Origin: Liquorilactobacillus sicerae
GTDB taxonomy: Bacteria > Bacillota > Bacilli > Lactobacillales > Lactobacillaceae
DNA length: 64,000 nucleotides
Direction of reading: 5' to 3'
NCBI RefSeq assembly: GCF_029916425.1
Contig: NZ_JAHAVQ010000014.1
Location: 1-64,000 of the forward strand
This document shows positions 11,520 to 21,321 of the stretch, one piece after another. The notes under the pieces are model-generated. The model searched no databases, had not been told where the DNA came from, and was given only the letters and a program-made list of their open reading frames with translations. Position 1 is the first letter of the stretch, and every line of letters begins with the position of its first letter. Both the position numbers and the translations under genes were made by a program.

Positions 11520-14500
11520 AGGATCTCTCCTTCGCTGCCTTGACTTCTTGATTCAAAACCGTAAACAAATTACTCATCTGAGTTAAGGTATCTTCAATTG
11601 TTGTTTGTGGTTGCTGATAAAAAACGATCTTTAATTGATCCGCATCGCTTTTAATCGTTGCTTTCAGTTTAGTCTGCGCCAAAGCTTTGAGCAACTGACG
11701 GACGTTCAAGAGCCTTTCAAATCGGCCTTCAAAATCAATTGAAAATTGCATTTCCTTTTGTGTTATTGTTTTGACTAAACTTTGATCGGCTAACATCTTC
11801 AACCGGCCAACCGCTAATAGATTGGCAACAGCTGGCGGATAATCGCCAAAACGATCTATTAAATCTGCTTGAACTTCATCAAATTGTGTTTGATTCTTTA
11901 TACTGCGGATTCGTTTATAAATTTCAATTTTTTGCTGCGGATCGCTAATATAATCGTTAGGCAGATAAGCCTCCAATTTAAGTTCTATCTCTGCATCACT
12001 GCTGATGCTTTGCTGCTTGCCTTGTTTTTTGGCAACTGCCGTCTGCAACATTTGAACATAAAGATCATAACCAACGGAATTGATAAAGCCATGCTGCTGT
12101 TTTCCCAATAAGTTCCCGGCTCCACGAATTGCTAAATCACGCATTGCAATTTTAAAACCCGAACCTAATTCCGTAAAGTCTTTGATCGCCTCTAATCTTT
12201 TTTCACTGACCTCTGTTAAAACCTTGTTAGGTCGATACATAAAATACGCATAAGCTACTCGATTACTTCGACCAACCCGGCCACGCAGCTGGTAGAGCTG
12301 AGCTAATCCCATGCGATCTGCATCTTCAACAATTAGAGTGTTGACATTGGGCATATCAATCCCCGTTTCGATGATTGTGGTCGTAACTAGAACATCATAT
12401 TCACCATTAAGGAAATCAAATAAAATTCGCTCTAACTGATTTTCACTCATTTGTCCATGAATATAACCAATTCGTGCATCTGGAATCAATGTCTTTAATT
12501 CACTGACCGTTCTTTCAATATCAGCCACTCGATTATGCAAATAAAAAGTCTGACCTCCACGATTTATTTCACGATGAATTACATCCGCTACTAAGCCGAA
12601 ATCTTGTTCTGTCACATAAGTTTGGATTGGAAAACGATTTAAAGGCGCAGTTTCAATCACTGATAAATCACGAACTTTTAGCATTGACATATTTAAAGTT
12701 CGCGGAATCGGAGTTGCTGTAAGTGTCAAAACATCAATATTCGCCCGTAATTGTTTAATTTTTTCCTTATGTTTAACGCCAAAGCGCTGTTCCTCGTCAA
12801 TGATCAGCAAGCCAAGATCTCTGAATTTAACATCGTTTGATAATAAGCGGTGTGTTCCGACAACAATATCAAGCTGGCCTGATTGCAAACCATTGATCGT
12901 TTCCTTAATCTGCTTAGGTGTCCGGAAACGTGATAGGATTCCCACCTTAACTGGAAATTCATTAAAGCGGGTTAGCATCGTTTCATAATGCTGTTGAGCC
13001 AAAACTGTCGTTGGCACCAAAAAAGCGACTTGCTTGCCACTTTCAATTGCTTTAAAAGCTGCCCGCAAAGCAACCTCTGTTTTCCCATAACCAACATCAC
13101 CGATTAAAAGTCGATCCATTGGCCGAACTTGCTGCATATCATGTTTGATTTCAGCGGTGCTTCGCAATTGATCTGGAGTTTCCGTATAAGGAAAGGCAGC
13201 TTCAAATTGCCGTTGCAAATCATCATCCGGCAAAAACGCAAAACCTTTGTTCAGCTGACGTTGAGCGTACAATTCAATCAGATCATCAGCGATATCCTCA
13301 ACTTTAGTCGCCACTTTACGTTTGGTTTTAGTCCATTCGCCACTGCCAAGCTTATTAATATGCGGTGCTTTCCCCTCAGCCGAGACATATTTTTGAACCC
13401 GATCGATTTGATTAATCGGAACAAATAATTTCCCTTGATCTTGATACTCGATCGTTAAATAATCTTGATGCTTACCAGCAACCACCAATGTTTTAATACC
13501 TAAGAAGCGTCCGATCCCATGGTTGACGTGAACAACAAAGTCACCTTTCCTTAAGTCAGTATAACTTTTTAAGCGTTCAGTATTTTCCATCGTTAGGCGA
13601 CGGAATTGTTTTGTTTTGACTTTCTGAAAAAGTTCGTTTTCAGTTACAACTGTCAGTTTGACTTCTGGTAATTCAAAACCTTGCGTAAAATTTAATAGCA
13701 TCAATTGTAACTGCCCACTAATAATCTGATCCCGCTGATTGATTACAACTTTAATCCCAAAGTCAGTTAGTGTTTGATAAACTTTCTGCAATCTTTTAGC
13801 AGAAGGAATCGCAAAGATAACGGTTTGTTTTTGTTTTTGCCAGCGGGTCACTTCCGATTTTAACAATGGTATCTGTCCAAAAAAACGTTCAACGATTCTA
13901 ACTTGCAAGTCATCAATGGCAGCAAATTTCAGGCGCCCCATTCCCTTACGGAAAAGTGATAGGAAAAGCTTGTTTTGCTGTAATTGTTTTAAAACCATTT
14001 TCAAGTCTGGCAAATCAGAGGCTGCTTTAAACATTTTCCCTTGAGCCAGTTGATTAACTTGCCAAGCAGACTGTTCTTGTAATCGTAAACGATCATTTTC
14101 CTTAATTTTGGCGTAATCTCCACAAACTAAAACCGCATCCGTTGGCAAATAATTTGCTAATAAAACAGTTTTACTTAATAACTGTCGGCGATACCCCGCT
14201 GTTGTTTTAGGAAACTGATAGTTTTTTAAAGCCAGTTGCAGCTCATTAAAAGTTGACTGTAACTGTTGTGCAAACTTTTTTTCAGTAACTTTTTCGATTG
14301 CTAACTGATATAACAAATTAAGCTGTGATAAAGCAGTCTGTTGCAACGTCTCATTCAGTGGATACTCAGTCGCTGGAAAGAATTTGATGCTTTCGATATT
14401 CTCAATGCTTCGTTGATCAGTTACTGAGAACCTTCGCAGCGAATCAATTTGTGTATCAAATAAGTCGATCCTGACTGGATTTTGATCATTTAGAGGAAAA

Positions 14501-15042
14501 ACATCAATAATCGACCCACGGATCGCAAAATCGCCTGGCTTAGCAACTAATTGCTCATGAACGTAGCCTAGCTTCAGGAGTTGGCTAGTCAAATCGAGCC
14601 CACTGAGGTCGTCGCCGATCTTCAACTGTAAAATGTTTTCTTGCCATATTTCTGGCGGCAAAAGTGGCATCGTTGCTCCACTAATCGTTGTTACAGTAAT
14701 AGCGTTTTTTTGAATCCCCACAAGAGTTTTAATTCTTTCCACTTTATATTCTGGTGAGGCAACTGCTGCTTCTGCGGCTAACGTTTCTTCGACTGGAAAA
14801 AAATTAACCTTTTCTTCTCCTAAAAGAGCCGTCAATTGCTCAACCAATCCTTGTGCGTGATTTAGGTTATCCTCAATCACCAGTAGCGGAACTTCTAACT
14901 GTCGAAAAACGTTTGCCAGTAAAAAAGCTTTAATTGCTGGCTGTATTCCTGTCAACAGAAAATTACTTTTTTGGCTTTGCTTGATAATTGTTAAAAAGTT
15001 ATTTAACCCCGGCAATTTTAAAAAGATATCTTCAATTTTCAT
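11497..15042 (-). CDS. mfd: transcription-repair coupling factor
   Basis: Removes RNA polymerase stalled at DNA lesions and recruits UvrA. The 1181-aa length is normal. Domains run from an N-terminal UvrB-like module through a CarD-like RNA polymerase interaction domain (from about residue 495, KGDFVVHVNHGIGRFLG) and the translocase (GDVGYGKTEVALRAAF, DEEQRFG, TATPIPRTLNMSM) to the C-terminal TRCF domain. It follows pth with a 10-bp gap, the conserved pth-mfd pair. Confidence 0.97.
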   Translation of the reverse strand: MKIEDIFLKLPGLNNFLTIIKQSQKSNFLLTGIQPAIKAFLLANVFRQLEVPLLVIEDNLNHAQGLVEQLTALLGEEKVNFFPVEETLAAEAAVASPEYKVERIKTLVGIQKNAITVTTISGATMPLLPPEIWQENILQLKIGDDLSGLDLTSQLLKLGYVHEQLVAKPGDFAIRGSIIDVFPLNDQNPVRIDLFDTQIDSLRRFSVTDQRSIENIESIKFFPATEYPLNETLQQTALSQLNLLYQLAIEKVTEKKFAQQLQSTFNELQLALKNYQFPKTTAGYRRQLLSKTVLLANYLPTDAVLVCGDYAKIKENDRLRLQEQSAWQVNQLAQGKMFKAASDLPDLKMVLKQLQQNKLFLSLFRKGMGRLKFAAIDDLQVRIVERFFGQIPLLKSEVTRWQKQKQTVIFAIPSAKRLQKVYQTLTDFGIKVVINQRDQIISGQLQLMLLNFTQGFELPEVKLTVVTENELFQKVKTKQFRRLTMENTERLKSYTDLRKGDFVVHVNHGIGRFLGIKTLVVAGKHQDYLTIEYQDQGKLFVPINQIDRVQKYVSAEGKAPHINKLGSGEWTKTKRKVATKVEDIADDLIELYAQRQLNKGFAFLPDDDLQRQFEAAFPYTETPDQLRSTAEIKHDMQQVRPMDRLLIGDVGYGKTEVALRAAFKAIESGKQVAFLVPTTVLAQQHYETMLTRFNEFPVKVGILSRFRTPKQIKETINGLQSGQLDIVVGTHRLLSNDVKFRDLGLLIIDEEQRFGVKHKEKIKQLRANIDVLTLTATPIPRTLNMSMLKVRDLSVIETAPLNRFPIQTYVTEQDFGLVADVIHREINRGGQTFYLHNRVADIERTVSELKTLIPDARIGYIHGQMSENQLERILFDFLNGEYDVLVTTTIIETGIDMPNVNTLIVEDADRMGLAQLYQLRGRVGRSNRVAYAYFMYRPNKVLTEVSEKRLEAIKDFTELGSGFKIAMRDLAIRGAGNLLGKQQHGFINSVGYDLYVQMLQTAVAKKQGKQQSISSDAEIELKLEAYLPNDYISDPQQKIEIYKRIRSIKNQTQFDEVQADLIDRFGDYPPAVANLLAVGRLKMLADQSLVKTITQKEMQFSIDFEGRFERLLNVRQLLKALAQTKLKATIKSDADQLKIVFYQQPQTTIEDTLTQMSNLFTVLNQEVKAAKERSYGAASAK

Positions 15043-15052
15043 CTTTGAAATT

Positions 15053-15622
15053 TTATTTCTCCTTACGATTGAAACGATTCATAGCTTGATTAAAATCATC
15101 AGTTTCCAGCCAAAATCTAATTGCTTCAATTGCTTGATCGATTCCTTGCGCAATTAGGCTTTGCTGTTGTACATCAAATCGTGACAAGACCCAATCAACG
15201 ACGGTTTGCTTGTTTGGATGATCGATCCCGATCCGAATTCTTTTAAAGTTTTGCCCCGAAACAGCTGCAATAATACTTTTAATTCCATTATGTCCACCAG
15301 CTGAGCCCTTTTGACGCAAACGTAATTGCCCAGTTGGCAAATCCAAATCATCATGGACAACTAGAAGATCATCTGGCTCTAAGTCGTAGTAATTTAACAG
15401 TGCCCGAACACTTCGACCAGACTCGTTCATATAGGTCGTTGGCTTAGCCAATAAAATAGTCTGTTGACAGTAATGGCCTTTAGCTAACATTGCTTCTTGT
15501 CGCGGTCCAGTAAAAGTCAAACCGGCCTGTTGGGCTAAATGATCAAGGACCATAAAACCAGTGTTATGCCGTGTATTCTCATATTCTTTTCCAATGTTCC
15601 CTAATCCGACAACAAGTTTCAT
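15053..15622 (-). CDS. pth: peptidyl-tRNA hydrolase
   Basis: Releases tRNA from peptidyl-tRNA dropped by ribosomes. The N-terminus reads MKLVVGLGNIGKEYENTRHNTGF with the catalytic His. The usual GLGNPG has Ile for Pro. HDDLDLPTG and GSAGGHNGIKSI are further signatures. I use the ATG at 15622 to match the family N-terminus; a GTG at 15631 has the better-spaced GGGA and cannot be excluded. A weak extended -10 (TGA-TAGAAT, 15663-15671) may start the pth-mfd operon. Confidence 0.95.
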   Translation of the reverse strand: MKLVVGLGNIGKEYENTRHNTGFMVLDHLAQQAGLTFTGPRQEAMLAKGHYCQQTILLAKPTTYMNESGRSVRALLNYYDLEPDDLLVVHDDLDLPTGQLRLRQKGSAGGHNGIKSIIAAVSGQNFKRIRIGIDHPNKQTVVDWVLSRFDVQQQSLIAQGIDQAIEAIRFWLETDDFNQAMNRFNRKEK

Positions 15623-15853
15623 AACTAACACACCATTCCCATTCGTTTATTATTTACTGTCAATTCTATCATCTTCAAAGCTAAATATTACTATAACCTA
15701 GTAATAAATTCTAATCATAAAACATTTCCATTTGCCTTTTCAAATTTTAAAAGAGTCCTTTTTCATAAAATTTCATTTTTTTGTGAATCATAATTCAATT
15801 GCTAATCTCTTAACAGCTTTAGTTTTTAAAAAAATATAATAAAATAGCTACAT

Positions 15854-15898
15854 TTGTAACAAAATTTTTGTAACCGAATTTTCAAATTATGTTACAAT
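15854..15898 (+). promoter_or_regulatory. ldhD promoter region with TTGTAAC repeats
   Basis: Extended -10 TGT-TACAAT is at 15890-15898. TTGTAAC occurs at 15854-15860 and 15868-15874 (14 bp apart), and its inverse GTTACAA at 15891-15897 overlaps the -10. The second repeat also occupies the -35 area. This is a plausible operator for an unidentified regulator; it does not match cre or Rex consensus sites well. Confidence 0.5.
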
Positions 15899-15940
15899 AT
15901 AGACGGCATTTTATTTTTAGAAAATTAGGAGGTAGTTATT

Positions 15941-16939
15941 TTGAAAATTGTTGCTTATGGTATTCGTGCTGACGAAAAGCCTTACCTAGATGAGTGGGGT
16001 AAAGCTAATCCTGAGGTTACAGTGGCTTCAACTGGTAAATTACTTGATGAAACCACCGTTGAATTAGCTAAAGGGGCCGATGGGGTAGTTGTTTATCAAC
16101 AAAAGCCTTACACTGCCAATGTTTTAAACAAATTAGCTAGCTATGGAGTTAAAAATATTTCTTTGCGGAATGTGGGCGTTGATAACGTCGATACTGCTGC
16201 AGTTAAACAAAATGGTTTGAAAATCACTAATGTGCCAGCTTACTCTCCACAAGCAATCGCTGAATTTACGGTAACTGAGTTAATGCGGTTACTACGCAAT
16301 ACGAAGACATTTGATCGTAAAATTGCCAACGGAGATTTGCGTTGGGCTCCAGATGTAGCAGAAGAATTAAACCAAATGACTGTCGGTGTCTTTGCTACCG
16401 GTCGGATCGGTCGTGCGGCTATTCAAATCTATCGTGGTTTTGGTGCTAAAATTATTGCTTACGATGTCTTCCATAATCCAGAATTGGAAAAAGAAGGCAT
16501 TTATGTTGATACACCAGAAGAACTATACGCCAAATCAGATGTACTTTCGATTCATGCTCCGGCAACCAAGGAAAATGAACATATGTTAAACGATGAAGCT
16601 TTCAGCAAAATGAAAGATGGCGTTTATGTCTTGAATCCTGCTCGAGGAACTTTAGTTGACACTGACGCTTTGATCCGGGCACTTGATTCGGGCAAAGTCA
16701 AAGGTGCTGCTCTTGATGTCTATGAAGATGAGGTTGGCGTTTTCAATACTGATTTTGGTAGTTTTGATAAGATCCCAGATGAACGATTAAAAAATTTGTT
16801 GAAACGTGATAATGTTCTCGTTACTCCACACATCGCTTTCTATACTAAAAAAGCTGTTCATAATATGGTTTGGTTTGCGATGGATGCTAACAAATCACTG
16901 ATCGAAACTGGAAATTCTGATAAATTAGTGAAATTTTAA
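15941..16939 (+). CDS. ldhD: D-lactate dehydrogenase
   Basis: Reduces pyruvate to D-lactate with NADH, regenerating NAD+ in fermentation. The 332-aa protein starts with TTG after AGGAGGT. The catalytic triad Arg235 (NPARGTLVDT), Glu264 (YEDEVGVFN) and His297 (TPHIAFYT) and the NAD-selective Asp175 are present. Oddly, the Rossmann GxGxxG motif is ATGRIG (152-157), with Ala for the first Gly. It is monocistronic with its own promoter and terminator. A D-hydroxyacid dehydrogenase paralogue is at 51467-52456. Confidence 0.95.
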   Translation: MKIVAYGIRADEKPYLDEWGKANPEVTVASTGKLLDETTVELAKGADGVVVYQQKPYTANVLNKLASYGVKNISLRNVGVDNVDTAAVKQNGLKITNVPAYSPQAIAEFTVTELMRLLRNTKTFDRKIANGDLRWAPDVAEELNQMTVGVFATGRIGRAAIQIYRGFGAKIIAYDVFHNPELEKEGIYVDTPEELYAKSDVLSIHAPATKENEHMLNDEAFSKMKDGVYVLNPARGTLVDTDALIRALDSGKVKGAALDVYEDEVGVFNTDFGSFDKIPDERLKNLLKRDNVLVTPHIAFYTKKAVHNMVWFAMDANKSLIETGNSDKLVKF

Positions 16940-16995
16940 ACAGCTGCTAAGTGAAAAGCCTAGTTAACTGGAACAATTATTGAAAATTTAATTTT

Positions 16996-17032
16996 AAAAA
17001 GTTGTTGAAAGTTATTTCAACAGCTTTTTTTT
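16996..17032 (+). terminator. ldhD terminator
   Basis: Stem GTTGTTGAAA/TTTCAACAGC (17001-17010 and 17015-17024, one G-U) with a 4-nt loop and eight T residues. Confidence 0.85.
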
Positions 17033-17096
17033 GCAAAAGCAGCCAGCAGTTTCCATGAAAACATTTTGTAAAATAGATTTCTTATCTTTTTTAAAA

Positions 17097-17106
17097 GTGA
17101 TATAAT
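17097..17106 (+). promoter_or_regulatory. ldh promoter (extended -10)
   Basis: GTGATATAAT gives an extended -10 (TGA-TATAAT, hexamer 17101-17106) 40 nt before the ldh start. No good -35 box is seen at the matching distance. Confidence 0.6.
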
Positions 17107-17139
17107 TGGAGTGTTAAAAAATTCACTATGGAAGGATGA

Positions 17140-18111
<972 letters not shown>

Positions 18112-18130
18112 TCTACTTGATTGACAGTCT

Positions 18131-18169
18131 AAAAAACCTGGAGAATAGCTTTTATTCTCCAGGTTTTTT
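18131..18169 (+). terminator. ldh terminator
   Basis: Long stem AAAAAACCTGGAGAATA paired with TATTCTCCAGGTTTTTT, with a short loop and a built-in T tract. Confidence 0.92.
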
Positions 18170-18305
18170 ATTCTTCAGCTTCTCTCCCGATATTTCTAAT
18201 TGCTTTTTCAAATTGAAAGTTTTTCTAATAATTCTTAAATTTACTCTTTTTTTATCTTAAATCTATGCTAAGATATATTAGGAAATTTTAATTTGGAGGA
18301 TGTTC

Positions 18306-18941
18306 ATGCTATTTAAATCATTGATCAAGCCTAAAAAAGTTCTAACAACTGTTAGAGAGGACATTACTTTAGCGGAAGCCTTACAAGTCCTTGAAAGTTC
18401 AGGGTTTCGTTGCGTCCCTATCTTAGATCGGACCGGTCAGATCTTTCGGGGAAACATTTATAAAATGCATATTTACCGTCATAAATCACGTGGTGGCGAT
18501 ATGCAGTTACCAGTTACTTACTTACTTAAAAATGCAACTAAGTTTGTTACCTTGGATTCAGCTTTTTTTAATGTTTTTTTCACTATTAAAGATTTACCTT
18601 ATATTACCATCTTGGATGAGCATAACTTCTTTTATGGAATTTTGACCCATTCCAGTCTGTTAAGTATGCTTTCGCAATCTTGGAATGTTGACGTTGGCAG
18701 TTATGTTCTAACGGTTGTTTCAACTGGTGAACGCGGCGACTTAGTTAACATGGCTAAGATCATTACCAAATATACTTCAATTGCTAGCTGTATTACCTTA
18801 GATGTTCAAGTAAGAAATCTGGTCCACCGAACATTATTTACTCTGCCAGCCGGAATCACTTCTGAGAAGTTAAAAAAAATCGTTGCCAATCTGGAACGCA
18901 AAGAGTTTAAAGTAACTGAGATTGAAAATTTACAAGCCTAA
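18306..18941 (+). CDS. cbpB: CBS-domain protein, CbpB-like
   Basis: 211-aa soluble protein with a tandem CBS pair (about residues 12-130: LTTVREDITLAEALQVLESSGFRCVPILD and LPYITILDEHNFFYGILTHSSLLSML). A C-terminal ACT-like tail follows. It resembles the Firmicutes YkuL/CbpB family, shown in Listeria to bind cyclic di-AMP and regulate the stringent response. Ligand and partner are inferred. The ATG at 18306 is chosen because GGAGG lies 6 nt upstream; the ATG at 18300 abuts it. Confidence 0.75.
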   Translation: MLFKSLIKPKKVLTTVREDITLAEALQVLESSGFRCVPILDRTGQIFRGNIYKMHIYRHKSRGGDMQLPVTYLLKNATKFVTLDSAFFNVFFTIKDLPYITILDEHNFFYGILTHSSLLSMLSQSWNVDVGSYVLTVVSTGERGDLVNMAKIITKYTSIASCITLDVQVRNLVHRTLFTLPAGITSEKLKKIVANLERKEFKVTEIENLQA

Positions 18942-18978
18942 AAACAAGCTGATTAAAATAATCAACTTGTTTTTTTAT
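18941..18978 (+). terminator. convergent terminator cbpB / mazF
   Basis: AAACAAG-C-TGATTA pairs with TAATCA-A-CTTGTTT, with T tracts on both strands. It lies between the convergent genes cbpB (+) and mazF (-) and probably serves both. Confidence 0.85.
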
Positions 18979-18992
18979 GATAATATTAAAAA

Positions 18993-19361
18993 TTAATTCT
19001 TATGTATTTCAGTCAAGCCTAGACTAACATCAATAGCTTGATTGATTTGAAGCATCTCTTCATCTGTTAAATGAGCAATCTTGTCCTGCAATCGCTGTTT
19101 ATCAATTGTGCGAATTTGTTCCAATAAAACCACTGAGTCCTTTTCAATCCCCACTTTAGCTGCTCTTAAGCCAACGTGTGTCGGCATCTTAGGCTTCTGA
19201 ATTTGAGCAGTAATCGCAGCAATAATCACAGTTGGACTATAACGATTGCCAATATTATTTTGAATAATTAGAACCGGCCTTTTTCCACCTTGTTCCGATC
19301 CAACGACTGGTGATAAATCCGCGAAAAAAATATCACCACGTTTTACTTCCTTCCCTGCCAT
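18993..19361 (-). CDS. mazF: MazF/PemK-family endoribonuclease toxin
   Basis: 122-aa type II toxin cleaving mRNA at short motifs. The fold signature GDIFFADLSPVVGSEQGGKRPVLIIQN is at the N-terminus, with the QIRTIDKQRL segment that closes the active site. It follows a small gene (19378-19629) and alr, a common lactobacillus neighbourhood, and parallels the Bacillus alr-ndoAI-ndoA operon. The cognate antitoxin should be the upstream gene, but that gene is not a recognisable MazE. Confidence 0.93.
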   Translation of the reverse strand: MAGKEVKRGDIFFADLSPVVGSEQGGKRPVLIIQNNIGNRYSPTVIIAAITAQIQKPKMPTHVGLRAAKVGIEKDSVVLLEQIRTIDKQRLQDKIAHLTDEEMLQINQAIDVSLGLTEIHKN

Positions 19362-19377
19362 ACGATCCTCCCTTTAT

Positions 19378-19629
19378 TTATTTTTTGGTTAATTTGACTT
19401 CACATTCGCAACTCACAAATTCACTGCAAATTTTTTTATTTAGTGGTCCCATTTCCTCGTAGCCCTTAATCAAATCATCAAGGATTTTTTGATGTTTAAT
19501 AACATATTCAAATAACGATGGATCTTTTTCTAATTGATATTGATCGATCGCATAATAAGCACAATAGGCATTTAGACGATCCTTTTCATTCTTGAAGATA
19601 TCTTTACCAAATTCATTTTGATAAGCCAC
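19378..19629 (-). CDS. small protein upstream of mazF, candidate antitoxin
   Basis: 83-aa acidic/aromatic protein I do not recognise. It is predicted helical (LNAYCAYYAIDQYQLE, then YVIKHQKILDDLIKGYEEM) and ends in a Cys-rich segment CSEFVSCECEV with a basic tail. It occupies the antitoxin position 16 bp before mazF and after alr. It shows neither the AbrB fold of MazE nor the ribbon-helix-helix of EndoAI. Antitoxin function is inferred only from position. Confidence 0.6.
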   Translation of the reverse strand: MAYQNEFGKDIFKNEKDRLNAYCAYYAIDQYQLEKDPSLFEYVIKHQKILDDLIKGYEEMGPLNKKICSEFVSCECEVKLTKK

Positions 19630-19665
19630 TAGTCATTCCACCCCTGATAATTTGAAAAGTCAAAA

Positions 19666-20781
19666 TTAATTTAAATATACCCGTGCCACTCTATCTGACA
19701 AACCACAAAGAATCTCATAATGGATCGTGTTAGCATATTCAGCAACTTCTTGAATAGTAATCTCATTTTGCTGATCCTTGCCAATCATTGTCACCTTTGT
19801 CCCTACTGGCAATTGTCGCGGCAATCGAACCATAAATTGATCCATACAGATTCGACCAATAATCTCACACCTTTGTCCAGCAATTAAAACCTGCGCACCT
19901 TGTAAACTTCTGGGCCAACCATCAGCATACCCCAGCGGAACTGTCCCAACCCATTCATCCTTAGTTGCCGTGTATGTTTTGCCATAGCCGACGGACTCCC
20001 CAGCCATTAGTTGATGAATCGAAACTAATTCACTAACTAAGCTGAGTGCCGGAAATAGTTTTTGCGGAAGTTGTAACTCTCTACCGGAAGGATTCAAGCC
20101 ATACATTGATATTCCCAAACGAACTAAATTTCCACCGCATTCTCGATGCCACAATGAAGCCGCTGAGTTAGCGACATGAACATACCGTGGCAACGGATCA
20201 ACAACTGATATCAAACGCTTAAAATTGGCTAATTGAACTTGATAATAATCATTACTTCTAGCATCAGCAGTTGCAAAATGAGAAAAAATACCAGCAAAAT
20301 CAAACTTATCAGAATTATTCCTTAAAAAAGCAACCGCCGCCTGTAAATCAGTTTGATTCTTAAAACCAATCCGACTCATTCCGGTATCTAAAGCTAAATG
20401 GACACTCAATCGCTGACCAACTGGTAAATATTTTGCTGCCTGCTCTAAAAATTCTAAACTATCAACCGCCACTGCTAATCGATTGGCCGCCATGACTGGT
20501 ACAGCTAAAGGTGAATTAACCCCTAAAATCAGAACTGGTTCAGTAATACCTGCTTGTCGCAATTGTAAGCCTTCATCAATGACAGCCACACAGAAACCCG
20601 CGACCCCTGCTTGACGAGCTGCATAAGCAATTTGAATAGCGCCGTGGCCATATGCATTCGCCTTAACAACAGCAAACAATTGTTGCTTAGCCCCCAGTAA
20701 ATTTCTTTCAATTTTAATATTCTTCTTAATTGCTGTCAAATCGATCACCGCTTTTGTTGGGCGATGCCATGCTACAACCAT
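19666..20781 (-). CDS. alr: alanine racemase
   Basis: PLP enzyme making D-Ala for peptidoglycan and teichoic acids. Lys40 in AVVKANAYGHGA binds PLP. The segment GYGKTYTATKDEWVG (about residue 265) carries the catalytic Tyr, and LVRLGISMYGLNPSG is conserved. The 371-aa length is standard. It lies 14 bp downstream of acpS and is followed by the candidate antitoxin and mazF, so all four may be cotranscribed. Confidence 0.97.
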   Translation of the reverse strand: MVVAWHRPTKAVIDLTAIKKNIKIERNLLGAKQQLFAVVKANAYGHGAIQIAYAARQAGVAGFCVAVIDEGLQLRQAGITEPVLILGVNSPLAVPVMAANRLAVAVDSLEFLEQAAKYLPVGQRLSVHLALDTGMSRIGFKNQTDLQAAVAFLRNNSDKFDFAGIFSHFATADARSNDYYQVQLANFKRLISVVDPLPRYVHVANSAASLWHRECGGNLVRLGISMYGLNPSGRELQLPQKLFPALSLVSELVSIHQLMAGESVGYGKTYTATKDEWVGTVPLGYADGWPRSLQGAQVLIAGQRCEIIGRICMDQFMVRLPRQLPVGTKVTMIGKDQQNEITIQEVAEYANTIHYEILCGLSDRVARVYLN

Positions 20782-20794
20782 AAAATTCCTTCTC

Positions 20795-21163
20795 TCAAAC
20801 TTGCTTTTCTAAAATTACTTCAGTCATTACCAAAGAATCCGTATGTGAGATTGATAGAAATGCCTGAATTTGATCTGCTTGCGGATACTTAGCAATAATT
20901 GGCCGTCCACTACGCGGATCAGTTAAAATCTCAATGTTTAAAAAAGAAACAAACTTGCCAATCCCAGTACCATAAGCCTTAGAAAAAGATTCTTTAGCTG
21001 AAAACCGGCCTGCTAAAAATTCCAGCTGTCGTCGACCAGAATAGTTAGCTAAAACTGCTCTCTCGTTAGGTGTTAAAACCCGTTCAATAAATCTTGGATG
21101 CTTTTTCCAGGCACCTTCGATTCGGTCAATCTCAGTCAAATCAATTCCAATACCAAAAATCAT
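20795..21163 (-). CDS. acpS: holo-[acyl-carrier-protein] synthase
   Basis: Transfers 4'-phosphopantetheine from CoA to apo-ACP. The 122-aa protein has the metal-binding GIGIDLTEIDRIE and the AGRFSAKESFSKAYGTGIG core. The ATG at 21163 is used because the upstream GTG (21172) lies inside the AGGTG ribosome site. It is first in the acpS-alr-mazF cluster. Confidence 0.96.
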   Translation of the reverse strand: MIFGIGIDLTEIDRIEGAWKKHPRFIERVLTPNERAVLANYSGRRQLEFLAGRFSAKESFSKAYGTGIGKFVSFLNIEILTDPRSGRPIIAKYPQADQIQAFLSISHTDSLVMTEVILEKQV

Positions 21164-21225
21164 TTTTTTCACCTAATTTAATTATAGTTGAATCTCATTG
21201 CAATTTTACCACAAATTCAACTTAG

Positions 21226-21272
21226 TAAAAAATAAAAAAATGACTATCCAGCTTTTCAGTACGAATAGTCAT
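21226..21272 (-). terminator. cshA terminator
   Basis: ATAGTCAT/ATGACTAT arms (21265-21272 and 21240-21247) are followed on the minus strand by TTTTTTT and further T-rich sequence, 50 nt after the helicase stop. Confidence 0.75.
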
Positions 21273-21321
21273 CCTAACTGCAATTACGCAAATCGCAGCC
21301 TTCATTATTTATTCAGTTACT

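Noticed and set aside
11869-12111. Plus-strand ORFs inside mfd and other large genes
   Set aside because: They lie wholly antisense to well-supported genes with no ribosome sites; shadows.
15868-15884. cre site (CcpA) at the ldhD promoter: TGTAACCGAATTTTCA
   Set aside because: The central CG is off-centre relative to the palindrome, so it does not fit the 14-nt cre consensus.
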